Below are positions 1 to 6,038 of a stretch of DNA of 7,275 nucleotides, piece by piece. Source of the stretch: an uncultured Azospirillum sp. (GTDB lineage Bacteria > Pseudomonadota > Alphaproteobacteria > Azospirillales > Azospirillaceae); contig CALGOL010000556.1 in NCBI GenBank assembly GCA_937960755.1, positions 1 through 7,275 on the forward strand, written 5' to 3'. Position numbers and translations under genes: made by a program. Numbering within the stretch: position 1 is the stretch's first letter; each line of letters starts with the position of its first letter. Under the pieces are notes generated by a model, which saw only the letters and a list, made by a program, of their open reading frames with translations, was not told where the DNA came from and made no database searches.

Positions 1-669
1 GTTCTCAAAAGCGGCGGCCACTGCGGCGGCGTCGCACGCCGGCCGCACAATGTCCACCACCACGCCGCCGTGAGGCATAATCGAAGCGGCGAGCGCCGCA
101 GTGGTCTGGTCGGGCGGACCGCTGCGGGCGGCGCCGATCGCCAACAGTCGCACCCGAGGCCGGCGGAAAACCTCGACACGCTCCAGACCGCCCGCCGCCA
201 GCAGCGCTAACAATGGCGGCGCCAACGGCCGGCCGCCGGCGATCTCCACCGGTTGCGACGGCGCGCGCTGAATGTTCTCGCCGGGAGCGACGGCGGCGAG
301 CAACTCCACCACGCCGTCATGCACGCGCGCCGCGCCATAGGGCGCCACGGCGTCAAAGCCGGGGGGCAGCGGTTCGCCGGTCTGAAACGGTTGCGCCTCG
401 CTCGTCGGCAAGCGCACCGGATCATAGCTGGATGCGCCGAAGGTGCGCTCCGCCCGCACGGCGACGCCGTTGCGCCGCGCCAGCGGTCGGGAAGACGGGG
501 CGGGCGCGACAGTCAGCGGTCGAACCAGACAGCGCCCGGCAGCCTCGACTAACGGAACGTATTCCCCAAGGGTGGCGGAGGCCGCCGCCATGATCCAAGC
601 GGATGCGTCGGCGACGCGAGCGCGGTGCGAGAAGCCCTCGCCGCGAACATCATGGAACTGACGCGACAT
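1..669 (-). CDS. MoeA-family molybdopterin molybdotransferase-like protein, N-terminal part (cut by window edge), probably degenerate
   Basis: An open minus-strand frame runs from ATG at 669-667 to base 1 without a stop, giving 223 residues. The order of landmarks matches MoeA: an N-terminal helix region with 'LVEAAGRCLVRPLTV' (about 40-54), then 'ARRNGVAVRAE' (64-74), where MoeA has its SAMDGYAVR signature, 'GASSYDPVRLP' (78-88), 'TGEPLPPGFDAV' (97-108), 'PGENIQRAP' (129-137), and 'RRPRVRLLAIG' (169-179) entering the MoaB/MogA-like domain. MoeA normally inserts molybdate into adenylylated molybdopterin in the cytoplasm. Here the DGYA Asp is Asn67, the GED after the GENxxR motif is missing, and the GDE usually following 'LLSTG' is replaced by Ala-Ala-Arg. 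A GGAG lies 12 bases before the ATG (minus strand, 682-685). Family membership is seen in motif order; loss of catalysis is inferred. It may be a non-enzymatic molybdopterin-binding relative rather than a true moeA. The gene continues beyond base 1. Confidence 0.75.
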   Translation of the reverse strand, partial: MSRQFHDVRGEGFSHRARVADASAWIMAAASATLGEYVPLVEAAGRCLVRPLTVAPAPSSRPLARRNGVAVRAERTFGASSYDPVRLPTSEAQPFQTGEPLPPGFDAVAPYGAARVHDGVVELLAAVAPGENIQRAPSQPVEIAGGRPLAPPLLALLAAGGLERVEVFRRPRVRLLAIGAARSGPPDQTTAALAASIMPHGGVVVDIVRPACDAAAVAAAFEN

Positions 670-774
670 CGGTCAAACGGGCTCCGGCGGCGAGTGTTGC
701 AACAACAAGTAATATATATAGTAATTGCACACGACGGTGTATAACAAGATTGAGATCTCCAACGATTCATAACC
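670..774. promoter_or_regulatory. Divergent intergenic region with a candidate minus-strand promoter
   Basis: This 105-base gap separates the divergent MoeA-like and metallopeptidase genes and is much more AT-rich than its surroundings, including an (AT)n run at 711-720. On the minus strand a TTGTTA (747-742) and TACTAT (723-718) are 18 bases apart, an acceptable sigma70-like pair for the MoeA-like gene. I see no equally good pair for the plus strand, although TTGCAC at 725-730 and TATAAC at 740-745 occur too close together to form one promoter. The assignment is by eye only. Confidence 0.35.
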
Positions 775-1548
775 ATGTTCGGCTTTTTATTTCCCTCCGC
801 CGCCAAGCGCGGCGCCAAGCCGGTTCGCGGCCAACGCAAGTCGTCGCCAAAACCGGCGCCGCCGCGCCCGCTTGCTGTTCCGGGCATAGACTCAGCGCTG
901 ATATTGCGGGAAAGCGCCCGCGCCCGCCGCTACACCTTAAAGGTGGACGCGGCGCGGGGCGTAATCGAGGTGGTGACGCCGCCCGCCCAGCCGCAGGGAC
1001 AAGTGCTCGACTTCGTCGTTCGGCATATCGACTGGGTGAAAAGCCGCTTGGCGAAGACCCCGGCGCCGGTTCCTTTCACCGACGGAGCGGAGATTCCCAT
1101 TGCCGGTCGCGCCTGCCGGATTCGACATGACCCAAAGCATCGCGGCGCGCCCGTCTTGAACGACGACGTGCTGACCGTGGGGGGCGGGGCGGAATTTCTC
1201 GCCCGCCGGGTGCGGGATTGGTTGATTGGGCGAGCGCGGGCGGAAATCGTCCCCGCCGCGCACGCCAAAGCGGCGACGCTCGGGAGGAAGGTGGCGGGAG
1301 TGACGCTGCGCGACACTCGCAGCCGCTGGGGAAGCTGCACCGCCGCGGGCCGACTGTCGTTTTCCTGGCGGCTCGTCATGGCGCCGCCGTTGGTGCTGGA
1401 TTACGTCGTCGCCCATGAAGCGGCCCATCTGGTCGAGATGAACCACTCGCAGCGCTTTTGGGCGCTCTGCCAAAGCCTGACCGCCGACGCGCCCGCCGCC
1501 CGGACGTGGCTGAAGGCGGAGGGCTCGCGACTGTTCCGCTACGGTTGA
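775..1548 (+). CDS. YgjP/DUF45-family (M48-like) zinc metallopeptidase
   Basis: The 257-residue product carries the two hallmarks of the YgjP/DUF45 family. These are RSRWGSC at 182-188 and the zincin helix HEAAH at 214-218, followed by a third likely zinc ligand His224 in 'EMNHSQRFW'. Glu215 would be the catalytic base. The basic, Pro-rich first 36 residues look like a disordered extension, and the family-typical domain begins around 'SALILRESARARRYTLKVD'. No signal peptide or membrane segment is evident, so it should be cytoplasmic. The substrate and role are not known for this family in general. An in-frame stop at 751-753 lies upstream and ATG 775 is the first available ATG, but no good Shine-Dalgarno precedes it, so a later start is possible. 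It stands alone, divergent from the MoeA-like gene and convergent with the chemotaxis transducer. Confidence 0.88.
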   Translation: MFGFLFPSAAKRGAKPVRGQRKSSPKPAPPRPLAVPGIDSALILRESARARRYTLKVDAARGVIEVVTPPAQPQGQVLDFVVRHIDWVKSRLAKTPAPVPFTDGAEIPIAGRACRIRHDPKHRGAPVLNDDVLTVGGGAEFLARRVRDWLIGRARAEIVPAAHAKAATLGRKVAGVTLRDTRSRWGSCTAAGRLSFSWRLVMAPPLVLDYVVAHEAAHLVEMNHSQRFWALCQSLTADAPAARTWLKAEGSRLFRYG

Positions 1549-1560
1549 TCGGCGGGCGGC

Positions 1561-1586
1561 GCGGGTTGAGTTTTCCCTCAACCCGC
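1561..1586. terminator. Perfect hairpin between convergent genes, likely bidirectional terminator
   Basis: GCGGGTTGAG (1561-1570) and its exact reverse complement CTCAACCCGC (1577-1586) flank a six-base TTTTCC loop. This 10-bp stem sits in the 53-base gap between the stops of the metallopeptidase (1548) and the transducer (1602). No run of T follows on either side, so it is not a textbook intrinsic terminator, but the position and perfect stem support transcription separation. Confidence 0.6.
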
Positions 1587-1601
1587 CACCGTGCGCGGCG
1601 A

Positions 1602-2948
1602 TCAGCCGGCGCGAATCCGCGACACGAAGCGGTCGACCTGGGAGCGCAGCGCGTCCGCCTGATGCGCCAGTTCGTTGGTGGCGCCCATCAGATTACGCGC
1701 CTCCCCGCCGGTTTCATTGGCCGAGATATTGACTTTGATGATGGTTTCGCTGACTTCCTGCGTGCCGATGGAGGCTTGCTGGACGTTGCGCGCGATTTCC
1801 GTCGTCGCCGCCCCTTGCGCGTCCATCGCGCTGGCGATGGCGCCGGCGATGGCGTTGATGTCGGAAATTGTGGACGAAATCGAGCGAATGGCGCTAACCG
1901 CTTCTTGCGTCGCGCCCTGCACCGCGCCGATCTGGGCGTTGATTTCCTCGGTCGCCTTGGCGGTCTGGTTGGCGAGGCTTTTCACTTCCGACGCCACCAC
2001 GGCGAAGCCCTTGCCAGCTTCGCCCGCCCGCGCCGCCTCGATCGTCGCGTTCAGCGCCAGCAGATTGGTCTGGCTGGCGATGTCGTGAATGAGCTTCACC
2101 ACTTGGCCGATCTTGCTGGCGGCGTCCGCCAAACCCTGCACCGTAACGTTGGTGCGGTCGGCCTGGGCCATCGCCTCATTGGCGATTCTGGCCGATTGGG
2201 TGACCTGGCCGCTGATTTCGCCGATGGAGGCGGTCAGTTCTTCCGCCGCAGCCGCCACGGTCTGGATGTTGACCGAGGCTTCTTCCGCCGCAGCCGCCAC
2301 CGTGGTGGAGCGCTGGCTGGTTTCATCCGCCGTGCGGCTGAGCGCGCTGGCGGTCGATTTCAATTGCGTGGCGGCGGAAGCCACCGCCTGCACCACGCCG
2401 GTGACTTCGCGTTCAAACTCGTCAGCCGTGCTGCCCAATTCCTTGGCGATGATCGCGGCGGTGTTGAGGTCGGTGTAAACCGACGTCGCCAGATCCATAT
2501 CGAGGTAGACCGCCTTGTTCACCGCTTGCAGCACCTGCGCCAGCCGTTCCGGCTTTTTGCGGTAAACCTGCGTCGCCACTTCCACCAGCCGGTTCAGCGT
2601 GTAGCAGTAGGCGCCCATGTACCAGCGCGGCTCCAGCCCGATGCGCTGATGCGCCTGACCGATGCGCAGCACCTGTTCCATGTAGGCGTCGTCGAAGGTG
2701 CCGGTGAAGACGTTGCGCAGCCAATGCTGCTTTTGCTGTTCGCGCGCCCGGCCGACCGCGGTGGGATCGCTCAGCAGATGACCAATGTCCGGCACGCTGC
2801 GCAGATAAGAATAGAAGTCGTCAAGGACGCTATCGAGCCGTTGCGCGACATAAGGCTGAAACTCGCGCAACGCGCTCTTCGTCGCTTCGTCGATTCGCAG
2901 AAAAGAAATGCGTTGCTGGATGGACTGCGACTTACCATTGGCGGACAT
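1602..2948 (-). CDS. Globin-coupled methyl-accepting chemotaxis transducer (HemAT-like, soluble)
   Basis: This 448-residue protein has an N-terminal protoglobin sensor domain (about 10-165) and a C-terminal MCP signalling domain (about 180-445). In the globin part, 'AHQRIGLEPRWYMGAY' (99-114) matches the F-helix region of HemAT-type sensors, making His100 the probable proximal haem ligand. The MCP part holds the highly conserved hairpin tip, 'QTNLLALNATIEAARAGEAG' and following residues, around 293-325. A methylation-type site, AAAAEELTAS (232-241), fits the consensus. There is no hydrophobic segment, so it should be cytoplasmic, binding O2 or another diatomic ligand through haem and signalling to CheA/CheW. 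No che gene lies in the window and the tail lacks a CheR-docking pentapeptide, so its pathway is unknown. ATG at 2948 has a GGAG 10 bases upstream (2962-2959). It is divergent from cvpA. Confidence 0.93.
   Translation of the reverse strand: MSANGKSQSIQQRISFLRIDEATKSALREFQPYVAQRLDSVLDDFYSYLRSVPDIGHLLSDPTAVGRAREQQKQHWLRNVFTGTFDDAYMEQVLRIGQAHQRIGLEPRWYMGAYCYTLNRLVEVATQVYRKKPERLAQVLQAVNKAVYLDMDLATSVYTDLNTAAIIAKELGSTADEFEREVTGVVQAVASAATQLKSTASALSRTADETSQRSTTVAAAAEEASVNIQTVAAAAEELTASIGEISGQVTQSARIANEAMAQADRTNVTVQGLADAASKIGQVVKLIHDIASQTNLLALNATIEAARAGEAGKGFAVVASEVKSLANQTAKATEEINAQIGAVQGATQEAVSAIRSISSTISDINAIAGAIASAMDAQGAATTEIARNVQQASIGTQEVSETIIKVNISANETGGEARNLMGATNELAHQADALRSQVDRFVSRIRAG
2238..2300. 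repeat. Direct repeat inside the transducer coding for duplicated AAAAEE segments
   Basis: An identical 21-base string occurs at 2238-2258 and 2280-2300, a 42-base (14-codon) period. It encodes the VAAAAEE segments at about 217-223 and 231-237 of the transducer, so the coiled-coil adaptation region appears to contain a duplicated 14-residue (two-heptad) unit. Only the second copy fully fits the methylation consensus. It is a coding repeat, not a mobile element. Confidence 0.7.
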
Positions 2949-3137
2949 GGGCGAACGGCTCCACTGGTGAGGGTGTCGTACGGAAGACTGGCTTTTTTGG
3001 TAATTCTATTGAAGACGAAACACAAAAATCTTGTATAGGCGATACGGAAAATCCATAGAGAACGATCAGACGCCGAAGGGAATGGTTTATTATGTCGCAG
3101 GGTAACTAACTTTTCATACGACGATGTGAATCCACCA

Positions 3138-3151
3138 ATAATACGTATTAT
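3138..3151. promoter_or_regulatory. Perfect 14-bp palindrome overlapping TATAAT boxes on both strands
   Basis: ATAATACGTATTAT (3138-3151) is its own reverse complement and lies in the middle of the divergent region. TATAAT is present on the plus strand at 3149-3154 and on the minus strand at 3152-3147, overlapping the palindrome's right arm. This is the arrangement expected of an operator covering a -10 element, possibly controlling cvpA, the transducer or both. Neither TATAAT has a strong -35 partner, so promoter function is an inference. Confidence 0.4.
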
Positions 3152-3209
3152 AATTAAATTCAATCGAAATATGTCGTAACGGCGAAGCCCATTATCAGGA
3201 GATGGTTTT

Positions 3210-3260
3210 ACAAAGGCGCTATGGACGGAACGGACAAAGGCGCTATAGAAGGGGGCGCTA
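3210..3260. repeat. Short repeated GGCGCTA motif ahead of cvpA
   Basis: ACAAAGGCGCTAT occurs identically at 3210-3222 and 3234-3246, a 24-base period, and the core GGCGCTA recurs at 3254-3260. The three cores start at 3215, 3239 and 3254. The copies lie between the AT-rich region and the preferred cvpA start. They could be a local tandem duplication or binding sites for a regulator; nothing in the sequence decides between these. Confidence 0.55.
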
Positions 3261-3319
3261 AGGAAGGGGCGGCTGCAAAAAGGCCGCATCATCTGTTTTC
3301 TCGCCGGGACGCCTGTCGC

Positions 3320-4012
3320 ATGGAAAACTTTCCGGTCAATCCGCTGGATCTCGCGGTGGTCGCCGTGGCGCTGCTGGCGGCGCTGCTGGCCTTCACCCGC
3401 GGGCTCGCCGCAGAAGCGTTGTCGCTGGCGGCTTGGATCGGCGCGGCGGTCATCACCATGTTCGCCCTGCCGCACGTTCTGCCCATCGCCCGCAATTACA
3501 TTCAATTCGAGATGCTGGCCTACGGCGCGGCCGCCGCCGGCGTTTTCGTCGTCGCGTTGGTGATGCTGTCGATTATTGGCGGATCGTTGTCGAGGCGGGT
3601 GCAGAATTCCTCGCTTTCCGCCGTCGATCGGTCACTGGGCTTCGCTTTCGGTTTGGTCAAGGGCGGCGTGCTGGCGTCGCTGGCTTGGCTGTTCGTTGTT
3701 TGGCTGTTGCCGCCAGGCGAACACCCCGACTGGATGCGCGACGCGAAAACCCGGCCGCTGCTCAACATGGGCGCGGCGGCCATTTACGAATTGGCGCCGG
3801 CGCATTTGCGCGCCGAAGGCTTGGCCCAGGTTGATTTCGCTCGCGAACGGGCGCAACAGGCCATCGACGCCAAACAGGCGCTTGACCGCCTCACCTCTCC
3901 GACGCCGACCCCGACGGCGCCGGGCGGCAAGACGGATGCGCAACCCGCCAATAACGGCTATAAGGAGCGTGACCGCGGTGAAATCGACCGGCTGATCCAG
4001 AACACCCGCTGA
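3320..4012 (+). CDS. cvpA: CvpA family inner-membrane protein
   Basis: From ATG 3320 the product is 230 residues. It opens with 'NPLDLAVVAVALLAALLAF' and 'RGLAAEALSLAAW', the typical CvpA start. Four hydrophobic segments are visible at about 9-28, 34-55, 66-88 and 105-132, and the family signature 'LSAVDRSLGFAFGLVKGG' spans 99-116. A hydrophilic tail (about 133-230) includes a Pro/Thr linker and a charged C-terminus with the 'EIDRLI' element common in alphaproteobacterial members. CvpA is named for its requirement in colicin V production in E. coli; its molecular function is unsettled. An in-frame ATG at 3221 would add 33 polar residues; I prefer 3320 because the family homology begins there, although no strong Shine-Dalgarno precedes either start. 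It lies 106 bases upstream of purF, the classic cvpA-purF pairing. Confidence 0.92.
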   Translation: MENFPVNPLDLAVVAVALLAALLAFTRGLAAEALSLAAWIGAAVITMFALPHVLPIARNYIQFEMLAYGAAAAGVFVVALVMLSIIGGSLSRRVQNSSLSAVDRSLGFAFGLVKGGVLASLAWLFVVWLLPPGEHPDWMRDAKTRPLLNMGAAAIYELAPAHLRAEGLAQVDFARERAQQAIDAKQALDRLTSPTPTPTAPGGKTDAQPANNGYKERDRGEIDRLIQNTR

Positions 4013-4118
4013 TCCGCCATCGTCCATTCGTCCGCGCGTCGCATATTATACACTGATCCGACGACGTCGCCGCCCGCCGTCAATTCCCGTTGGCGCGGCC
4101 GCCCGCTAGGAAGACTGC
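4013..4118 (+). promoter_or_regulatory. cvpA-purF spacer with purF ribosome binding site
   Basis: This 106-base spacer ends with AGGAAG (4108-4113), five bases before the purF ATG, a good Shine-Dalgarno. A local AT-rich patch with TATTAT (4044-4049) could be a -10 of an internal purF promoter, but I find no matching -35. I see no terminator-like hairpin, so read-through from cvpA is plausible. Confidence 0.4.
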
Positions 4119-5549
4119 ATGTTGCTGAGCACCGACCCATTCGACGATGACAAGCTGCGCGAGGAGTGCGGCGTCTTCGCCATCACCAATCACGAAGACG
4201 CCGCCCGCATGACGGCGCTCGGCATGCACGCGCTGCAGCATCGCGGGCAAGAAGCCTGCGGCATCGTCAGCTATGACGAAGCCGGCTTCCACATGGTTCA
4301 CCGCCAAGGCCATGTCAGCGACCATCTGACCAAGGAAACGGTCATCAACGGCCTGAAAGGCCGTTCGGCCATCGGCCACGTGCGCTACGCCACCACCGGC
4401 GGCACGGAAATGCGCAACGTGCAGCCGCTGTACGCCGATTTCGAGTTCGGCGGCTTCGCGCTGGCCCATAACGGCAACTTGACCAACGCCGCCACGCTGC
4501 GCCGCCAGTTGGTGCGCCGCGGCAGCCTGTTCCAGTCGACCACCGACACCGAAGTCATCATTCAACTGATGGCGACGGCGCGCGCCAGCCGGCCGGAAGA
4601 CCGGCTGATCGAAGCCCTGCGTCAGGTTGAAGGCGCTTTCTCCATCGTCGCCATGGCCCCCGGCCTGGTGATGGGCGCGCGCGACGCCATGGGCGTGCGG
4701 CCGCTGGTGCTCGGCCGGCGCGGCGATTCCCACATACTGGCGTCGGAAACCTGCGCGCTCGACATCGTCGACGCCGACTACGTGCGCGACGTCGAACCCG
4801 GCGAAATGATCGTCATCAACGACCTGGGCGTCACCAGCCTGAAGCCGCTGGAAAGCGGCGGTCGGCGCTTCTGCATCTTTGAATATATTTACTTCGCCCG
4901 CCCGGACAGCAAGCTGGAGGGGATTTCGGTCTACGCCAGCCGCCAGAACATCGGCCGCGAATTGGCGCGGGAAGCCGGCGTCGACGCCGACGTGGTGGTG
5001 CCGGTGCCGGACAGCGGCGTGCCGGCGGCGCTGGGCTACGCGGCCGAAAGCCAAGTGCCGTTTGAGCTGGGCATCATCCGCAATCATTACGTCGGCCGCA
5101 CCTTCATCGAACCGACCGACCACATCCGCCACTTCGGCGTGAAGCGCAAGCACAACGCCAATCGCTCGGTCATCCAAGGCAAGCGGGTGGTGCTGGTGGA
5201 CGATTCCATCGTGCGCGGCACCACGTCGAAGAAGATTGTCGATATGGTGCGGGCCGCCGGCGCGGCGGAAGTGCATATGCGCATTTCCAGCCCGCCGACC
5301 GCCCATCCGTGCTTTTACGGCATCGACACGCCGGAGCAAAGCAAGCTGCTGGCGCACAAGTATTCGATTGAAGAAATGTGCAAGTTCATCGGCGCCGACA
5401 GCCTGCATTTCATCTCTTTCGACGGGCTCTATCGCGCCATGGGCGAAGAAAAACGCAATCCGGCGACCACCACCTATTGCGACGCCTGTTTCACCGGCGA
5501 CTATCCGACGTCGCTGACGGATCGTGAAGGACTGGAGAGCGCGCGATGA
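4119..5549 (+). CDS. purF: Amidophosphoribosyltransferase (glutamine PRPP amidotransferase)
   Basis: PurF makes 5-phosphoribosylamine from PRPP and glutamine, the first committed step of de novo purine synthesis, in the cytoplasm. The 476-residue protein has an N-terminal Ntn glutaminase domain with nucleophile Cys17 in EECGVF. Cys17 should become the mature N-terminus after removal of a 16-residue propeptide, as in the Bacillus-type enzyme. 'QHRGQE' (40-45), 'HVRYATTG' (87-94) and 'HNGNLTN' (117-123) are family motifs. The C-terminal phosphoribosyltransferase domain has the PRPP loop 'VVLVDDSIVRGTTS' at 357-370. Cysteines 252 (FCIFEY), 398 (HPCFYG), 454 and 457 (YCDACFTG) match the four 4Fe-4S ligands of Bacillus-type PurF, so an oxygen-sensitive cluster is expected. 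The start has a good Shine-Dalgarno. Its last codons overlap the following gene by ATGA. Confidence 0.98.
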   Translation: MLLSTDPFDDDKLREECGVFAITNHEDAARMTALGMHALQHRGQEACGIVSYDEAGFHMVHRQGHVSDHLTKETVINGLKGRSAIGHVRYATTGGTEMRNVQPLYADFEFGGFALAHNGNLTNAATLRRQLVRRGSLFQSTTDTEVIIQLMATARASRPEDRLIEALRQVEGAFSIVAMAPGLVMGARDAMGVRPLVLGRRGDSHILASETCALDIVDADYVRDVEPGEMIVINDLGVTSLKPLESGGRRFCIFEYIYFARPDSKLEGISVYASRQNIGRELAREAGVDADVVVPVPDSGVPAALGYAAESQVPFELGIIRNHYVGRTFIEPTDHIRHFGVKRKHNANRSVIQGKRVVLVDDSIVRGTTSKKIVDMVRAAGAAEVHMRISSPPTAHPCFYGIDTPEQSKLLAHKYSIEEMCKFIGADSLHFISFDGLYRAMGEEKRNPATTTYCDACFTGDYPTSLTDREGLESAR

Positions 5550-5971
5550 AAACCCGCCGCAGCGCCGCCGCCGTTTGCATCGCCGCCGCAATTTGCGTCG
5601 CGGCGGCGCCGGCGGCGCGCGCCGCTTCGGTGGAGAACGTCGCTTCGGTGGAGAGCGCTGGGGAGGCCGCCTTGACGGCGGCGGAAACCGGCGTCGGCTG
5701 GTGCGTGCGCGGCGGCGTCTTCGCCGTACTGTTTTCCGCCGCGTTTTCGTTGCCGGCGGCGGCGCTGGGCGTCGGCGCGCCCTATACCGCCGCACGGGCG
5801 GGAACGGCTGCGGTGCTGGGTTGCGGCGCCGCCGTGACGTGGCGGACATTCGCCCGCGGCGTCGCTTATGTTGACGGCGTGGTCAATCCGCCGCCCCCGG
5901 TCCCGCCGGATCCGCCCCCGGCGGCGATCCCCATCCGCAGCCGCCCGGCGCTTATCAACACGTCGGGCTGA
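5546..5971 (+). CDS. Hypothetical small exported/membrane protein coupled to purF
   Basis: I do not recognise this 141-residue protein. Its ATG overlaps the purF stop in an ATGA, and GGAGAG (5534-5539) sits six bases before it, so it should be translated with purF. Residues 1-26 look like a signal peptide: basic MKTRR, an Ala-rich hydrophobic core and an ARA-A cleavage site. A hydrophobic stretch at about 56-77 ('GGVFAVLFSAAFSLPAAALG') and a weaker one at 83-98 suggest membrane association. The tail from 113 is Pro-rich ('NPPPPVPPDPPP') and ends in a polar segment. Such a tail could lie in the periplasm, which is inference. The context suggests co-expression with purine synthesis but gives no function. 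High GC and Ala richness make chance ORFs common, but the start overlap, Shine-Dalgarno and signal peptide argue that it is real. Confidence 0.7.
   Translation: MKTRRSAAAVCIAAAICVAAAPAARAASVENVASVESAGEAALTAAETGVGWCVRGGVFAVLFSAAFSLPAAALGVGAPYTAARAGTAAVLGCGAAVTWRTFARGVAYVDGVVNPPPPVPPDPPPAAIPIRSRPALINTSG
5623..5658 (+). repeat. 18-base tandem repeat in the hypothetical gene
   Basis: Units at 5623-5640 and 5641-5658 share the first 14 bases (CGCTTCGGTGGAGA) and differ slightly at the end. They encode ASVENV and ASVESA just after the predicted signal peptide cleavage site. The period is six codons, so the frame is kept. It looks like a recent in-frame slippage duplication. Confidence 0.65.
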
Positions 5972-6038
5972 GACGTGGGCGCATCTTTAATCCCGACTGT
6001 TTCGCGTTCTTTTTCTTCCCCTTCAAAAGCATAACGTC

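Larger units (their letters stand above)
2949..3319. other. AT-rich non-coding divergent region between globin transducer and cvpA
   Basis: About 370 bases separate the starts of the divergent transducer and cvpA genes, far longer and more AT-rich than any other gap here. I see no convincing gene in it. A 19-codon basic ORF at 3202-3261 has its only AGGAG abutting the ATG, so translation is doubtful. A TTGAAG (3009-3014) and TGTATA (3032-3037) spaced 17 bases apart form a possible plus-strand promoter. The region also holds a 14-bp palindrome and a short repeated motif, listed separately. If cvpA instead starts at 3221, the last 99 bases are coding. Confidence 0.6.

Noticed and set aside
207..661. 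Several overlapping short frames on both strands in the first 660 bases
   Set aside because: They overlap the MoeA-like frame, which reads through with family motifs; the others have Arg-rich, motif-free translations.
711..720. The AT dinucleotide run considered as a repeat or replication-related element
   Set aside because: It is only about ten bases long and is explained by an AT-rich promoter region; no iterons or DnaA-like boxes accompany it.
1458..3038. A 526-codon plus-strand open frame across the transducer gene
   Set aside because: It is antisense to the clear globin-MCP gene and its Arg/Gly/His-rich translation has no recognisable domain; long shadow frames are expected in GC-rich DNA.
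3202..3261. A 19-codon ORF encoding a basic repeated peptide ahead of cvpA, considered as a leader peptide
   Set aside because: The AGGAG abuts the ATG with no spacer, and there is no terminator/antiterminator structure that I can see; its repetitiveness just reflects the GGCGCTA repeat.
2949..3319. Possible mobile-element remnant or horizontally acquired patch because of the AT-rich composition
   Set aside because: No terminal inverted repeats, target duplications or transposase fragments are visible; a long divergent regulatory region explains it adequately.
4080..5849. A 589-codon minus-strand open frame opposite purF
   Set aside because: Its translation is low-complexity Arg/Ala/His and it lies wholly antisense to an unmistakable purF and the coupled small gene.
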